A program made the translations under genes and the position numbers. Source: VRUE01 sp963817905 (lineage in GTDB: Bacteria; Actinomycetota; Thermoleophilia; Solirubrobacterales; 70-9). From it: 64,000 nt of DNA. The notes beneath the pieces are model-generated. The model was not told the DNA's origin. It did no database searches and saw only the letters and a list, made by a program, of their open reading frames with translations. This document shows, piece after piece, positions 16,363 to 26,603 of the stretch (position 1 is the first letter of the stretch; each line of letters starts with the position of its first letter). Location: contig CAWFPS010000003.1 in NCBI GenBank assembly GCA_963817905.1, positions 496,001 to 560,000 of the forward strand. Reading direction: 5' to 3'.

Positions 16363-18717
16363 CTACCGACGCCGCGACTTGACCCGGAAGCGGTAAACCG
16401 CCGGAGTGCGGTCGCCGTAGCCTTCCGCGTCCCGGGCGGAGACGCGCAAAACGTGGCGGCCGAGCGGGAAGCGCCGCACAAAGCGCCGCGGGCAGATCCG
16501 AAACAGGCCACCGTCGACCCGGCAGGCATAGGAGACCCCGATCACGTTGGAGCCAAAGCGGAAGACCACCTTGGCGCGGTGGTGGCGAGTGTGGACGACC
16601 TTGCGCGGGCGCTTCTTAAAGAAGGTTCGTGGGGCGACCTTGCGTTGCGGGGTTACCGGCGGTGCCGGGGTGGAAGCTGCGGGGGTGCTGGTCGGCGGCT
16701 CGGGCGGCGTCTCGCGCCCCCAGTCTCCGGGCGCGGCGGCTTCTTCGGGGTCCCCGGGTTCCGGCGGTTCGCAGGAGGGGCCGGCGGCGCCGGTGTGATT
16801 GACGGCGGCCTCCACCGCCCCGACCGCTTCGATCAGTCCCTTACCGACGGCGCAGGCACCGAACGCTCCCACCGGATCCGCGCTTTCGTAGAGAGCGGCG
16901 CGAACCGCCGCCGGGCTCGCGGCCGGTTCGGCCTCGAGCATCAGCGCGGCGACGGCGGCGGCGTGGGGCGCGGCGGCCGAGGTACCGCAGAAATGCCAGG
17001 CTTCGGCCGGTTCGGCTTTGAGGATCTTCCCGAAGGAAGCGAAGAAGGTCGTCCTGCCGCAATCGGTCGCGGCCAGGTCGGGCTTGGACAGGGTTTCCGG
17101 CGGGATCGGCGTCGCCGGGGTTATCCCTTCCACCGGGCCCAGGTCGCGATACACCGGCCCTCGCGACGAGTAGGCCTCCGGGGTCGATTTAGTGACAAAG
17201 GGCACCGCGCCCACCGAGATCGCATCGGCGGCGGCGCTGTGGCCGAAGATGGCCGGCCCGACCACGTCTTCGCCGGTCGAGCGCGGGTACTCGGTCGCCG
17301 AGACCCCGCTGCCGTTCTCGATCAGGCCGAACTTGACCCGCGGCGAACCGCCCGCAAAGCGGTTGACCACAAGCTGGACGGTTCTGGTCGAACCGCTTTC
17401 GTTCGTCCAGGCAAACGACTCAAATGGCATGCCGGTTTCGTTGACGTTGTCTTCATGAGATTCCGCGAGCACGCTGCCCGTTGCGTTGAGCAGGAAGGCA
17501 TCGAGGTCGGTGGTGACCCCGAAACGCGGCTCATCCCACTGCAGGTCGGCGGTCAGGGTCGCCCCCGGTTCCACCTTGATGCCGAAGGTCCGGTCGACTG
17601 CGGCGCCCGGGTTGAAGTCGAGGCAGTGAAAGGCTTTAAAGCCGACCTTCGCTTCGACGGCCGCGGGGCACGATCCGGCGTCACGGTATTCCGGCGTTTC
17701 CCAGGAGGCAATGTCACGACCTTCGGCGTCGATCAGGTTGTCGTTTCCGGCCGCCGAGAAGTAGGTGGCGCCTTCCGCAACCGCCTTGCCGACGGCAACC
17801 GCCACCGGCCCATCCTGGAAGAAGGGCTCTTCGAGATAGAAGACGTCGTCGGCGATTACGCCGGCTTCGGCTCCGCCTTGACCGACCGGTTCCGCCAGTT
17901 CTTCGATGCTCTGAGCGAATGCTTCTTCCCCGTTAAAGGCCGAGGCGAACTCGATTGGCGCTCCCGGGGCAAGGTCGTGGACGATCTGGGCCATTGCGCG
18001 TCCCTCGTCGGAGGCTTCGGACACGAAGGCTTCATTCAGTTCACTGCGAATCCCCACCGGGGTGGTTTCGCATTCGCCTGGCAGGTCCCCACTCTGTTCG
18101 TCTTCTTCGGCGTGGGTGGCAATCGAACCGCTTTCATCGGCTGCTTCGGTCGCCTGGTCGAAGGAGTCCGAAAGGATGCCCACCGTGACGCCACTGCCGT
18201 CCGGTTCGCCGGCCAGCGAGTCTTCTCGCGCCGCTCTCGCGTTCAGCTGTTCATCGCCCTCGGAGACGATTTCCCCGGAGGGGCATGTGGCCGCCCTCGT
18301 CACAGGAGCGAGCGCCGCCACGATGCCCGCCACCCCCCTTACCCGGGCGAGCTGGCGGAGCTGGCCGGGCTTAACCGCGACGGTGACGGTCTGGTAGCTC
18401 CGGCTGGCGTCCACCACCTGTGCCCCAGCCGAGCGCACCCGGGAAAGCGCCGCCAGGGCCCCGCGGCCGAAGTGGACGTAGGCCAGCACCCGGTTCCCCC
18501 GTCGCAGCAGGCTCCCCGGCCCCTCCTCGGCAAGGCTCAGCCGCCTCGCCTGCACCGCGCGCGGTGCCGAGCGCACGGCCGGCTTGGCCAGCCTCGCCAG
18601 CCGCGACGAGAGACCGCCGGCGCTGCGCTTCGCCGCTGCCGGCGCCGGCAGGGCAAGGCACGCCGCGAGGATCGCGACAGGGGCAATCCGAGCTAGGTGA
18701 AGGCGATCGGCAACCAT
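16363..18717 (-). CDS. Secreted subtilase-like (S8/S53-like) peptidase with Glu at the His position, paralogue B
   Basis: A 784-residue paralogue of the downstream gene with the same architecture: signal peptide (about 1-29), pro-region, catalytic domain with Asp184, Glu238 (SDEGRAMAQIVHDLAPGA), Asn325 and Ser580, a Pro/Thr-rich linker (about 650-690) and a C-terminal Ig-like domain (YACRVDGGLFRIC). The linker differs in composition from paralogue A (Pro/Thr versus Glu), while the catalytic helix is identical, which suggests an old tandem duplication under selection for the active site. The start ATG at 18715-18717 gives a basic n-region. Both genes are probably co-transcribed from upstream of 18717. 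Confidence 0.85.
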   Translation of the reverse strand: MVADRLHLARIAPVAILAACLALPAPAAAKRSAGGLSSRLARLAKPAVRSAPRAVQARRLSLAEEGPGSLLRRGNRVLAYVHFGRGALAALSRVRSAGAQVVDASRSYQTVTVAVKPGQLRQLARVRGVAGIVAALAPVTRAATCPSGEIVSEGDEQLNARAAREDSLAGEPDGSGVTVGILSDSFDQATEAADESGSIATHAEEDEQSGDLPGECETTPVGIRSELNEAFVSEASDEGRAMAQIVHDLAPGAPIEFASAFNGEEAFAQSIEELAEPVGQGGAEAGVIADDVFYLEEPFFQDGPVAVAVGKAVAEGATYFSAAGNDNLIDAEGRDIASWETPEYRDAGSCPAAVEAKVGFKAFHCLDFNPGAAVDRTFGIKVEPGATLTADLQWDEPRFGVTTDLDAFLLNATGSVLAESHEDNVNETGMPFESFAWTNESGSTRTVQLVVNRFAGGSPRVKFGLIENGSGVSATEYPRSTGEDVVGPAIFGHSAAADAISVGAVPFVTKSTPEAYSSRGPVYRDLGPVEGITPATPIPPETLSKPDLAATDCGRTTFFASFGKILKAEPAEAWHFCGTSAAAPHAAAVAALMLEAEPAASPAAVRAALYESADPVGAFGACAVGKGLIEAVGAVEAAVNHTGAAGPSCEPPEPGDPEEAAAPGDWGRETPPEPPTSTPAASTPAPPVTPQRKVAPRTFFKKRPRKVVHTRHHRAKVVFRFGSNVIGVSYACRVDGGLFRICPRRFVRRFPLGRHVLRVSARDAEGYGDRTPAVYRFRVKSRRR

Positions 18718-18832
18718 CGGCTTGAAGGTATCGGCTGGAGCCTCAGCCCCTTCAACACTCGTGGACGGCTTTCGGACCGGCCGAACCGGGCCAGGGACAG
18801 CGTGTCAGCGGCTTCTGGGCGCCGATCCCTGC

Positions 18833-18945
18833 TACGGTCCCCCGCGTTAGGTCGGATGGATATCCGGCAAAAAGTCGTGTCTAGCGCTCGCGTCGTTGCT
18901 TTACCGAAGCCTCCGCGTTCGCAGCACATGAAGTGGAGGCAATAA
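18833..18945 (+). promoter_or_regulatory. Leader and possible promoter of the cold-shock gene
   Basis: TACGGT (18833-18838) fits a TAnnnT -10 box, but the -35 region is weak. It would give a leader of about 100 bases, usual for cold-shock genes. The leader ends with GTGGAGGCAATAA before the ATG, a strong ribosome site. Confidence 0.35.
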
Positions 18946-19152
18946 ATGCCGACTGGAACAGTCAAGTGGTTCAGCGACGACAAGGGCTACGGGTTCATCA
19001 CGCCCGACGACGGCTCGAAGGACGTCTTCGTCCATCACAGCGCGATTCTCGGTGAGGGCTTCAAGTCCCTGGCTGAGGGCGCCAAGGTGAGCTACGAGTC
19101 CGAGGAAGGCCCCAAGGGCCCGGCCGCGGCGAGCGTTCAGCAGACCGCTTAG
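18946..19152 (+). CDS. Cold-shock protein, CspA family
   Basis: A 68-residue single cold-shock domain, which binds single-stranded RNA/DNA and melts RNA secondary structure. RNP1 is KGYGFI (about 13-18) and RNP2 is VFVHHSAI (about 27-34), with TVKWFSDDKGYGF at the start. Length is typical. A strong GGAGG site precedes the ATG, and a clean intrinsic terminator follows 26 bases after the stop, so it is monocistronic. Whether it is cold-induced or constitutive cannot be told; the long leader would allow cold-dependent control. Confidence 0.97.
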   Translation: MPTGTVKWFSDDKGYGFITPDDGSKDVFVHHSAILGEGFKSLAEGAKVSYESEEGPKGPAAASVQQTA

Positions 19153-19178
19153 TCGCAACACCGCTCTTCGGCAGTACG

Positions 19179-19200
19179 AGGCCCGCCGCAAGGCGGGCCT
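19179..19200 (+). terminator. Intrinsic terminator of the cold-shock gene
   Basis: A perfect 9-bp stem AGGCCCGCC / GGCGGGCCT with a GCAA tetraloop, followed by CTTCTTT. It separates csp from typA. Confidence 0.85.
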
Positions 19201-19231
19201 CTTCTTTGCGAGCCCTATCCTTCCCCCGCCG

Positions 19232-21057
<1,826 letters not shown>

Positions 21058-21061
<4 letters not shown>

Positions 21062-21477
21062 GCCGGTTTCTCGCCTACCGGCGGCAGCTCACAGCAGACC
21101 ATCGCCGACATCACGGGGATCGCCGCGTCACCGCTCTCGGCGAGGCGTTCGGTGCTTTCGGTTTGGACCGCGAAGCTCGCCTCGAGGGCCTCGGCCTGGA
21201 TCCGGGAGAGCTCTCGCCAGCCCTGCTCGTCGACCATCGAGATCGTGCGGCTGAAGTGGACATCGAGGCGCCTGATGAAGCTCCCTGCCGCCAGCGCCTC
21301 GCTGAGGTCGGCGTTGACGAGCTGGGCGAACCAGGTGGCAAAGCGAGTGCGCTCCTCGGCGCTCAGCTCGGACCACTCCTGATCGTCGACAATCCTCCGA
21401 ATCCGAGCCTGCTCCTCCAGCGACAGGAGGCGGATGTCCGGACTCAGCCCAATCTCCTTGCCCAACTTCTCTTCCAC
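21058..21477 (-). CDS. Conserved hypothetical protein downstream of a group II intron
   Basis: A 139-residue acidic, mostly helical cytoplasmic protein with no signal or membrane segment; I do not recognise the family. The segment LSLEEQARIRRIVDDQEWSELSAEERTRFATWFAQLVNADL reads like a regulatory helical bundle. The GTG at 21475-21477 is preferred because AAGGA lies 7 bases upstream; an in-frame ATG at 21516 has no such site. The 3' end of a group II intron lies about 55 bases upstream of this GTG, so the intron has been inserted between the gene and whatever originally lay upstream. Expression must come from within the intron or from read-through. Confidence 0.65.
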
Positions 21478-21532
21478 TGAGGCTTCCTTTCTCGCCGTTG
21501 ATCGCTCAGCCACCATAGACGGCCGTAGAGCA

Positions 21533-23432
21533 ATCGGGTAGGGGCGGGGCTTACCCCCGCCCCTCCCACACCACCGGACGTGCGGGTCCGCATCCGGCGG
21601 TTCGCGTCGCATCCCGAAAGCGGCGGTAGGGGTCGGTGAACCCCTGTAGGCCCTGCTCGCGCCAGTAGGCGTTGGTGAGGCTGCGGGTGAGTACCCACGA
21701 CCCCGCGATCCGCCAGTAACCCAACCTGCTGTTGGCCCATTCCCAGGCCTTGGCGTCGGGGGTGCCGGTGGCGACGAGGTTTCGGTGCTTGGTGCGGATT
21801 CTCTTCCACTCCTTCCACCTGACCTGCCGCAATCGGCGGCGCAACCATTCATCGAGATCGGAGAGCGGGCGCGGGGTGCCGGCCAACGAAAAGTAAGCCG
21901 TCCATCCCACCGTGAAGCGGTTTGCTTCACGGATTCGCCGCTCCATCGAGATGCCCCGGCGGCGCGATGTGATCTTGCGCAGGCGATTCTTGGCGCGCTC
22001 GCGCGCTTTCGGGTCGATCCTGATCTTGATCTCACCGTCGCGCCGCAGGAAGCCGAACCCCAGCAGGGTGGCTCTGAAGGCTGAGGCAACCGAGGACTTA
22101 TCCCGGTTGACCCGTAGCTTCAGGCGTCGCTCGATGAACTCGCTGGTGCTCACCATCACGCGCTGCGCCGCCCGCTTAGAGGCGACGTAAATCGTGACGT
22201 CGTCCGCGTAGCGGACGAAGCGGTGCCCTCGCTTCTCCAGCATCCGGTCGAGGTCGTCGAGGTAGACGTTGGAGAGCAGCGGTGAGAGTGGAGAACCCTG
22301 AGGGGTCCCCTCCTCGGTCGGCTGCCTTACCCCGTCCGCCATGACGCCCGCTTCCAGGCAGCTGCGGATCAGCTTGAGCACCTTCTTGTCGGTGACCCGC
22401 CTTGCGACCCTGGCCATCAGCGCGTCGTGCTGGACTCGATCGAAGAAGCGATCGAGGTCCAGATCGACGGCCCACTCCTGCCCTGCGGCGATGTCGCGCT
22501 GGGCGCGCTCGATCGCCTGGTGGGCTGAGCGCCCGGGGCGAAAGCCGAAGCTCCGCTCCGAGAAGCCGGGATCGAAGACGGGCACCAGCACCTGCGATAG
22601 GGCCTGCTGGATCACTCGATCCAGGGCCGTCGGCACCCCCAGCTCCCGCTCGCCTCCCGAGGGCTTGGGAATCGTGACCCTCCTGGTGGGTTGCGGTCGG
22701 TAGGTGCCCGCGTCGAGCTCTGCCCGGACTTCGGGCCAGTGGTCATGCAGCCAGGAGCGAAGCTCTTTGGTCTGCATGCCATCGACGCCGGGTGCATCGG
22801 CGTTTCGCTCGACCCGTCTGAGCGCCGCCGCCAGGTTGCCCCTGGAGAGGAACTGCTCCCAGAGGTCGTCTGCTTCGGCGGCGGGGCGAGGCTTTGCCCC
22901 GCCCGGCGCCGGGAAGCCGCTTTGCTCTTCGCGGGGAGCTTCGGGCTTCACCCTAGGCATCCATTGCGCGAAGGCCCGGCAGGTGCCGGGTTGGCTGCTG
23001 TGGCTTCCGCGAGCACGGGCGCGCTCTGCCTCGGCTTCGCGTTCGGCCCTTCGCGGCGCACGATCCCGCCGCTACTACGGCCTCTGCTGACTCCTGCCGG
23101 ATGCCCGCTCGCCTTCCGGCGGGCGGTGTCGGGCGACTGCTTCATCGAGGCCGACCCTCCGACAGGTCTCCCCGGATAAGAGCAGCAACCTTCCTCGCGC
23201 ACCCGCCGCATCTACGTTGCGGTCCCTTGATGACCCCGGACTTCGACGTGTTGGGCCGTCTCGTCCGGACCGCCCCGCCTTCTATGCAATTCGTGTTCCT
23301 CGGGTCGCGATTTCGCCTCCACCTTCCTTCCCACCCCGCCTCGCGACGACGCAGTTGGCTTCGGCTTGTGGTTTCGGTCATCTGATCCACAGGGGACTTG
23401 CACCCCCGAGCTGCTGCCCATGCCGGGCGTAC
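21533..23432 (-). mobile_element. Group II intron (class C-like), complete, with maturase gene
   Basis: The element is about 1.9 kb. On the minus strand it starts GTACGCCCGGCATGGGC (from 23432), close to the GUGYG consensus, followed by the domain I word GGGGGTGCAAGTCCCCTGTGG-like segment. It ends with a domain V hairpin (GCCGGATGCGG / CCGCACGTCCGGT, about 21560-21596), a domain VI hairpin (GGGGCGGGG / CCCCGCCCC, about 21541-21562) and a 3' end CCCGAT at about 21533. It sits immediately after the T tract of the acyl-CoA dehydrogenase terminator, the insertion habit of group IIC introns. The 470 bases between 22961 and 23432 are the structured domains I-III. The exact 3' base could be 21532 or 21533. 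Confidence 0.85.
21551..22960 (-). CDS. ltrA: Group II intron reverse transcriptase/maturase
   Basis: A 469-residue intron-encoded protein. The reverse transcriptase fingers-palm carries TIPKPSGGERELGVP (about 96-110), FSERSFGFRPGRSAHQAI, the motif TPQGSPLSPLLSNVYLD (about 219-235) and the catalytic YADD (251-254). The maturase (GIIM) domain follows, with NRFTVGWTAYFSLAGTPRPLSDLDEWLRRRLRQ around residues 360-395. There is no C-terminal HNH endonuclease, as in class C introns, which retrohome into single-stranded DNA at replication forks. No frameshift or stop interrupts it, so the element may still be mobile or at least splicing-competent. Confidence 0.95.
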   Translation of the reverse strand: MPRVKPEAPREEQSGFPAPGGAKPRPAAEADDLWEQFLSRGNLAAALRRVERNADAPGVDGMQTKELRSWLHDHWPEVRAELDAGTYRPQPTRRVTIPKPSGGERELGVPTALDRVIQQALSQVLVPVFDPGFSERSFGFRPGRSAHQAIERAQRDIAAGQEWAVDLDLDRFFDRVQHDALMARVARRVTDKKVLKLIRSCLEAGVMADGVRQPTEEGTPQGSPLSPLLSNVYLDDLDRMLEKRGHRFVRYADDVTIYVASKRAAQRVMVSTSEFIERRLKLRVNRDKSSVASAFRATLLGFGFLRRDGEIKIRIDPKARERAKNRLRKITSRRRGISMERRIREANRFTVGWTAYFSLAGTPRPLSDLDEWLRRRLRQVRWKEWKRIRTKHRNLVATGTPDAKAWEWANSRLGYWRIAGSWVLTRSLTNAYWREQGLQGFTDPYRRFRDATRTAGCGPARPVVWEGRG

Positions 23433-23433
23433 C

Positions 23434-23469
23434 AAAAAAAAGCCGCCGGGACCGAGAATCCCGGCGGCT
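23434..23469 (-). terminator. Intrinsic terminator of the acyl-CoA dehydrogenase gene and insertion site of the intron
   Basis: Minus-strand stem AGCCGCCGGGA / TCCCGGCGGCT with a 7-base loop, followed by eight T (23434-23441). The gene stop is 28 bases upstream. The group II intron begins one or two bases after the T tract. Confidence 0.9.
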
Positions 23470-23496
23470 CCCACAGGGCCCCTGCCCTGAGCTTGA

Positions 23497-24726
<1,230 letters not shown>

Positions 24727-24797
24727 TTGTGAGGCTCCTTCTTGGTCGTTGCTCAAGGCCTTGGAAAGCGGCCCCGCCACTGGGCGACGACCACCGA

Positions 24798-24813
24798 TTG
24801 ACTGGTCAGTCAA
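24798..24813. promoter_or_regulatory. Palindromic operator upstream of the acyl-CoA dehydrogenase gene
   Basis: TTGACTG and CAGTCAA (24798-24804 and 24807-24813) form a 7-bp inverted repeat with a GT spacer, 72 bases upstream of the acd start and 58 bases upstream of the divergent membrane-protein gene. It resembles operators of TetR-family fatty-acid regulators; no such regulator is in the immediate vicinity. Confidence 0.6.
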
Positions 24814-24870
24814 CCAATGCGGAAGGGTACCGGATAGCAGTGCCGAGGCGATAGCCGTACCCTTGAGCCG

Positions 24871-25356
24871 ATGGTCTGCCCGATGGGATTGACCTCCTTG
24901 CAGAGCGGCTACGTGCTGGCCGCTATCACGCTGCTCGTGCTGCCCCTCGCCGCCTTCTTGTTTGCCCGCTCCGGCCCGGCTTGGAACGAGCTCGGCAAAG
25001 GACGTTTCGGGGTGATGCACTCGATGCCACCGCCCCGCATGGCGCAGCCCTCGCCCGAGATCGACCTGGCGATCCAGGCGGCAGAGGCACGGCAGATGAT
25101 CGAGGCGAAGTCCTACCGGCGGGTGAAGCGAGGCGAGGAGCCGCTCGACGTCGAGGCCGAGGTCAACGCCCTGCTCGACTCGGAGCTGAGCGGAACGCCC
25201 GGGAAGAAACGCGACCTCGACGAAAAACTGCGGGCCGAAGTCCGCGAGCTGGTGATCGCCCGCAACGAACGGCGCATGCGCCGCGGCGGGGAGCCGCTCG
25301 ACGTCGAGGCCGAGGTGGAGCGGCAGGTCGCCGATTTCATAGGATTGGGCAGCTGA
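24871..25356 (+). CDS. Membrane-anchored hypothetical protein with a duplicated EPLDVEAEV motif
   Basis: A 161-residue protein with one N-terminal membrane helix (SGYVLAAITLLVLPLAAFLFA, about 12-32) and a charged cytoplasmic helical tail. The tail holds two copies of a motif: RRVKRGEEPLDVEAEVNALL (about 91-110) and RRMRRGGEPLDVEAEVERQV (about 137-156), so an internal duplication is visible. An ATG at 24883 is an alternative start. Its stop overlaps the next start (TGATG), so the two are co-translated. The function is unknown; I regard it as a lineage-specific gene. Confidence 0.7.
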   Translation: MVCPMGLTSLQSGYVLAAITLLVLPLAAFLFARSGPAWNELGKGRFGVMHSMPPPRMAQPSPEIDLAIQAAEARQMIEAKSYRRVKRGEEPLDVEAEVNALLDSELSGTPGKKRDLDEKLRAEVRELVIARNERRMRRGGEPLDVEAEVERQVADFIGLGS

Positions 25357-25700
25357 TGGCCGGAGCCGCCGAGGAGAATCTCTACGAGGTCGAGGAGCTG
25401 CTGATGCAGCCCGGGACCTACTTCAACCCGCAGACCGAGGTGCTGGTCGTCGTCGACGACTCGACCTCGCTCGACCAGGAGGTCTTCAACATGGAGGCCT
25501 ACGAGGGCGCCGATTGGGTCCGCATCTCCGACGAGGTCCCGGTTGACGAGGACAGCCGCGACCGGGTGTTGGAGAGCTTCCAAACCAGCTACCACCCAGG
25601 CTCGAGCGGCTCGGTCTCCGAGACCGCGCTGGAGCAGGGAGACGACGAGCGCGACGAGGGCGAGAACGGCCAGGATCCCGGCCGCGAGGACATCGAGTAG
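25356..25700 (+). CDS. Hypothetical acidic protein, coupled to the membrane protein upstream
   Basis: A 114-residue very acidic protein. The first half (NLYEVEELLMQPGTYFNPQTEVLVVVDDSTSLDQEVFN) looks like a folded alpha/beta unit; the second half is Ser/Gly/Glu/Asp-rich and probably disordered. The start is decided by the one-base overlap with the preceding stop. No family recognised. It ends exactly before a truncated bcp copy, which begins at the next base, so the original downstream neighbour was probably a peroxiredoxin gene. Confidence 0.65.
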   Translation: MAGAAEENLYEVEELLMQPGTYFNPQTEVLVVVDDSTSLDQEVFNMEAYEGADWVRISDEVPVDEDSRDRVLESFQTSYHPGSSGSVSETALEQGDDERDEGENGQDPGREDIE

Positions 25701-25851
25701 ATGCTCGAAGCCGGGGCGGCGGCGCCCCGGCTTCACCCTGCCCGACCAGAACGGCGAGAAGGTCAGCCTCTCGGACCTGAAAGGCGAGACCGTCGTCCTC
25801 TACTTCTATCCCCGTGCCGACACGGGCATCAACAGCGTCAGCCTGTCGTAG
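25701..25851 (+). pseudogene. Truncated and frameshifted bcp-like peroxiredoxin (fragment 1)
   Basis: The start reads MLEAGAAAP, and after a one-base insertion in a C run (about 25732-25735) the frame continues GFTLPDQNGEKVSLSDLKG and TVVLYFYPRADTG, matching the first 45 residues of the intact bcp at 28720. It then changes to INSVSLS and stops, before both catalytic cysteines. The DNA is clearly diverged from the intact copy, so this was probably a second bcp gene, not a recent duplicate. The truncation point coincides with a 36-base segment repeated at 27959. Confidence 0.85.
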
Positions 25852-25864
25852 CGGCCCAACCGGT
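25829..25864 (+). repeat. Direct repeat copy 1 at the truncation point of bcp fragment 1
   Basis: Thirty-six bases starting TCAACAGCGTC and ending CAACCGGT match the segment at 27959-27993 at about 29 of 36 positions, in the same orientation. Both contain a TAG stop at the same place. They bracket the accessory patch. Confidence 0.6.
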
Positions 25865-25906
25865 CCCCTACGTTCCGACAGCCCACGCGAGTAGCCTGCT
25901 GCGGCT

Positions 25907-26281
25907 ATGGGATGGCCACCGAGAGTCGGAGAGGCGCTGCCGCGATCGGCAGATGCCTGGTGCGTTCAGGAGAAGTGGCTTGCATAGATCTTGGCCGGTG
26001 ACGGGCATGGGCCCGAATGGGCCAAGGTGCTGCAAGTCGAGGCCGACGAATGGGAGCTTGCCTGGCATGCCCTGAAAGAGGCCGTGCGGGACGCCCCGAT
26101 CGAGACGGTCCGCTCGCTCGACGCGGGTGACGTCTCCTGCGGCGTCACGGTCGAATTGACCGTCGGCGAGCGAACGGCACCCGTCGTCAGCGCTTGGCAC
26201 TACGCGGAGCCCGATGCGGCGCCGCGATTGGTCACCGCCTACCCGACCGCCTACAATCGGACATATGGCAGCAACGCGTGA
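25907..26281 (+). pseudogene. DUF6883-like gene interrupted by an in-frame TAG
   Basis: From ATG 25907 the frame reads MGWPPRVGEALPRSADAWCV, then QEKWLA, TAG (25985-25987) and ILAGDGHGPEWAKVLQVEAD, WHYAEPDAAPRLVTAYPTAY. The two halves join into one continuous DUF6883-like protein (I recall the family's usual start with a conserved Lys-rich YLL segment and the end PRLVTAYP). The stop stands where the family has Tyr, so a single TAC/TAT to TAG change is the simplest reading. A restart at TTG 25991 would give a 96-residue truncated product. It overlaps the DUF4926-like gene by 17 bases. Confidence 0.6.
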
Positions 26282-26483
26282 GATTGCAGTCGGCGGGTTG
26301 ATCGAACTGCGCGAATCGGTAGAAGGCGCCCCCGTGGGGGCGCGAGGCGGCATCACCGACGTGCTCGATGCCGACCGTGTGATGGTCGAGTTGACCTCCC
26401 TGCCCGCGGAGCCAATCGTCAATCGGATCGTCGTCGTGCCGCTTGGCAAGCTGCGCCTGATCGAGCCATCGCGCCGCCACTAA
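26265..26483 (+). CDS. DUF4926-like small protein, partner of the DUF6883-like gene
   Basis: A 72-residue protein of small beta-barrel type: VGGLIELRESVEGAPVGARGGITDVLDADRVMVELTSLPAEP then VPLGKLRLIE. The G-x2-G-x-I-x-V and VELTS strands resemble DUF4926 proteins, which I recall as frequent neighbours of DUF6883 genes, in a possible two-component (toxin-immunity-like) arrangement. The start ATG lies inside the end of the DUF6883-like gene, so translation may be coupled. Family assignment is from memory of the pattern and should be treated as tentative. Confidence 0.5.
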   Translation: MAATREIAVGGLIELRESVEGAPVGARGGITDVLDADRVMVELTSLPAEPIVNRIVVVPLGKLRLIEPSRRH

Positions 26484-26489
26484 CCGCCT

Positions 26490-26603
26490 GTGCTCGAACC
26501 AGGAGACAGGGCGCCCGCCTCCACCCTGCCCGACCAAAACGGCGATCCGGTCAAGCTCTCCGACCTCAAGGGCCAAACGGTCGTACTGTATTTTTATCCT
26601 TGA
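26490..26603 (+). pseudogene. Truncated bcp-like peroxiredoxin (fragment 2)
   Basis: GTG 26490 opens 37 codons that read VLEPGDRAP, STLPDQNGDPVKLSDLKG and QTVVLYFYP, then TGA. The last 100 bases are nearly identical to the intact bcp (28761-28870), including the unusual AT-rich stretch encoding LYFYP, so this is a recent duplicate of the intact gene's 5' end. Similarity stops at about 26615. The catalytic Cys region is absent. The convergent secreted-protein gene ends inside it. Confidence 0.85.

Noticed and set aside
14819..18696. Long plus-strand frames over the subtilase genes
   Set aside because: Antisense to two clearly coding peptidase genes.
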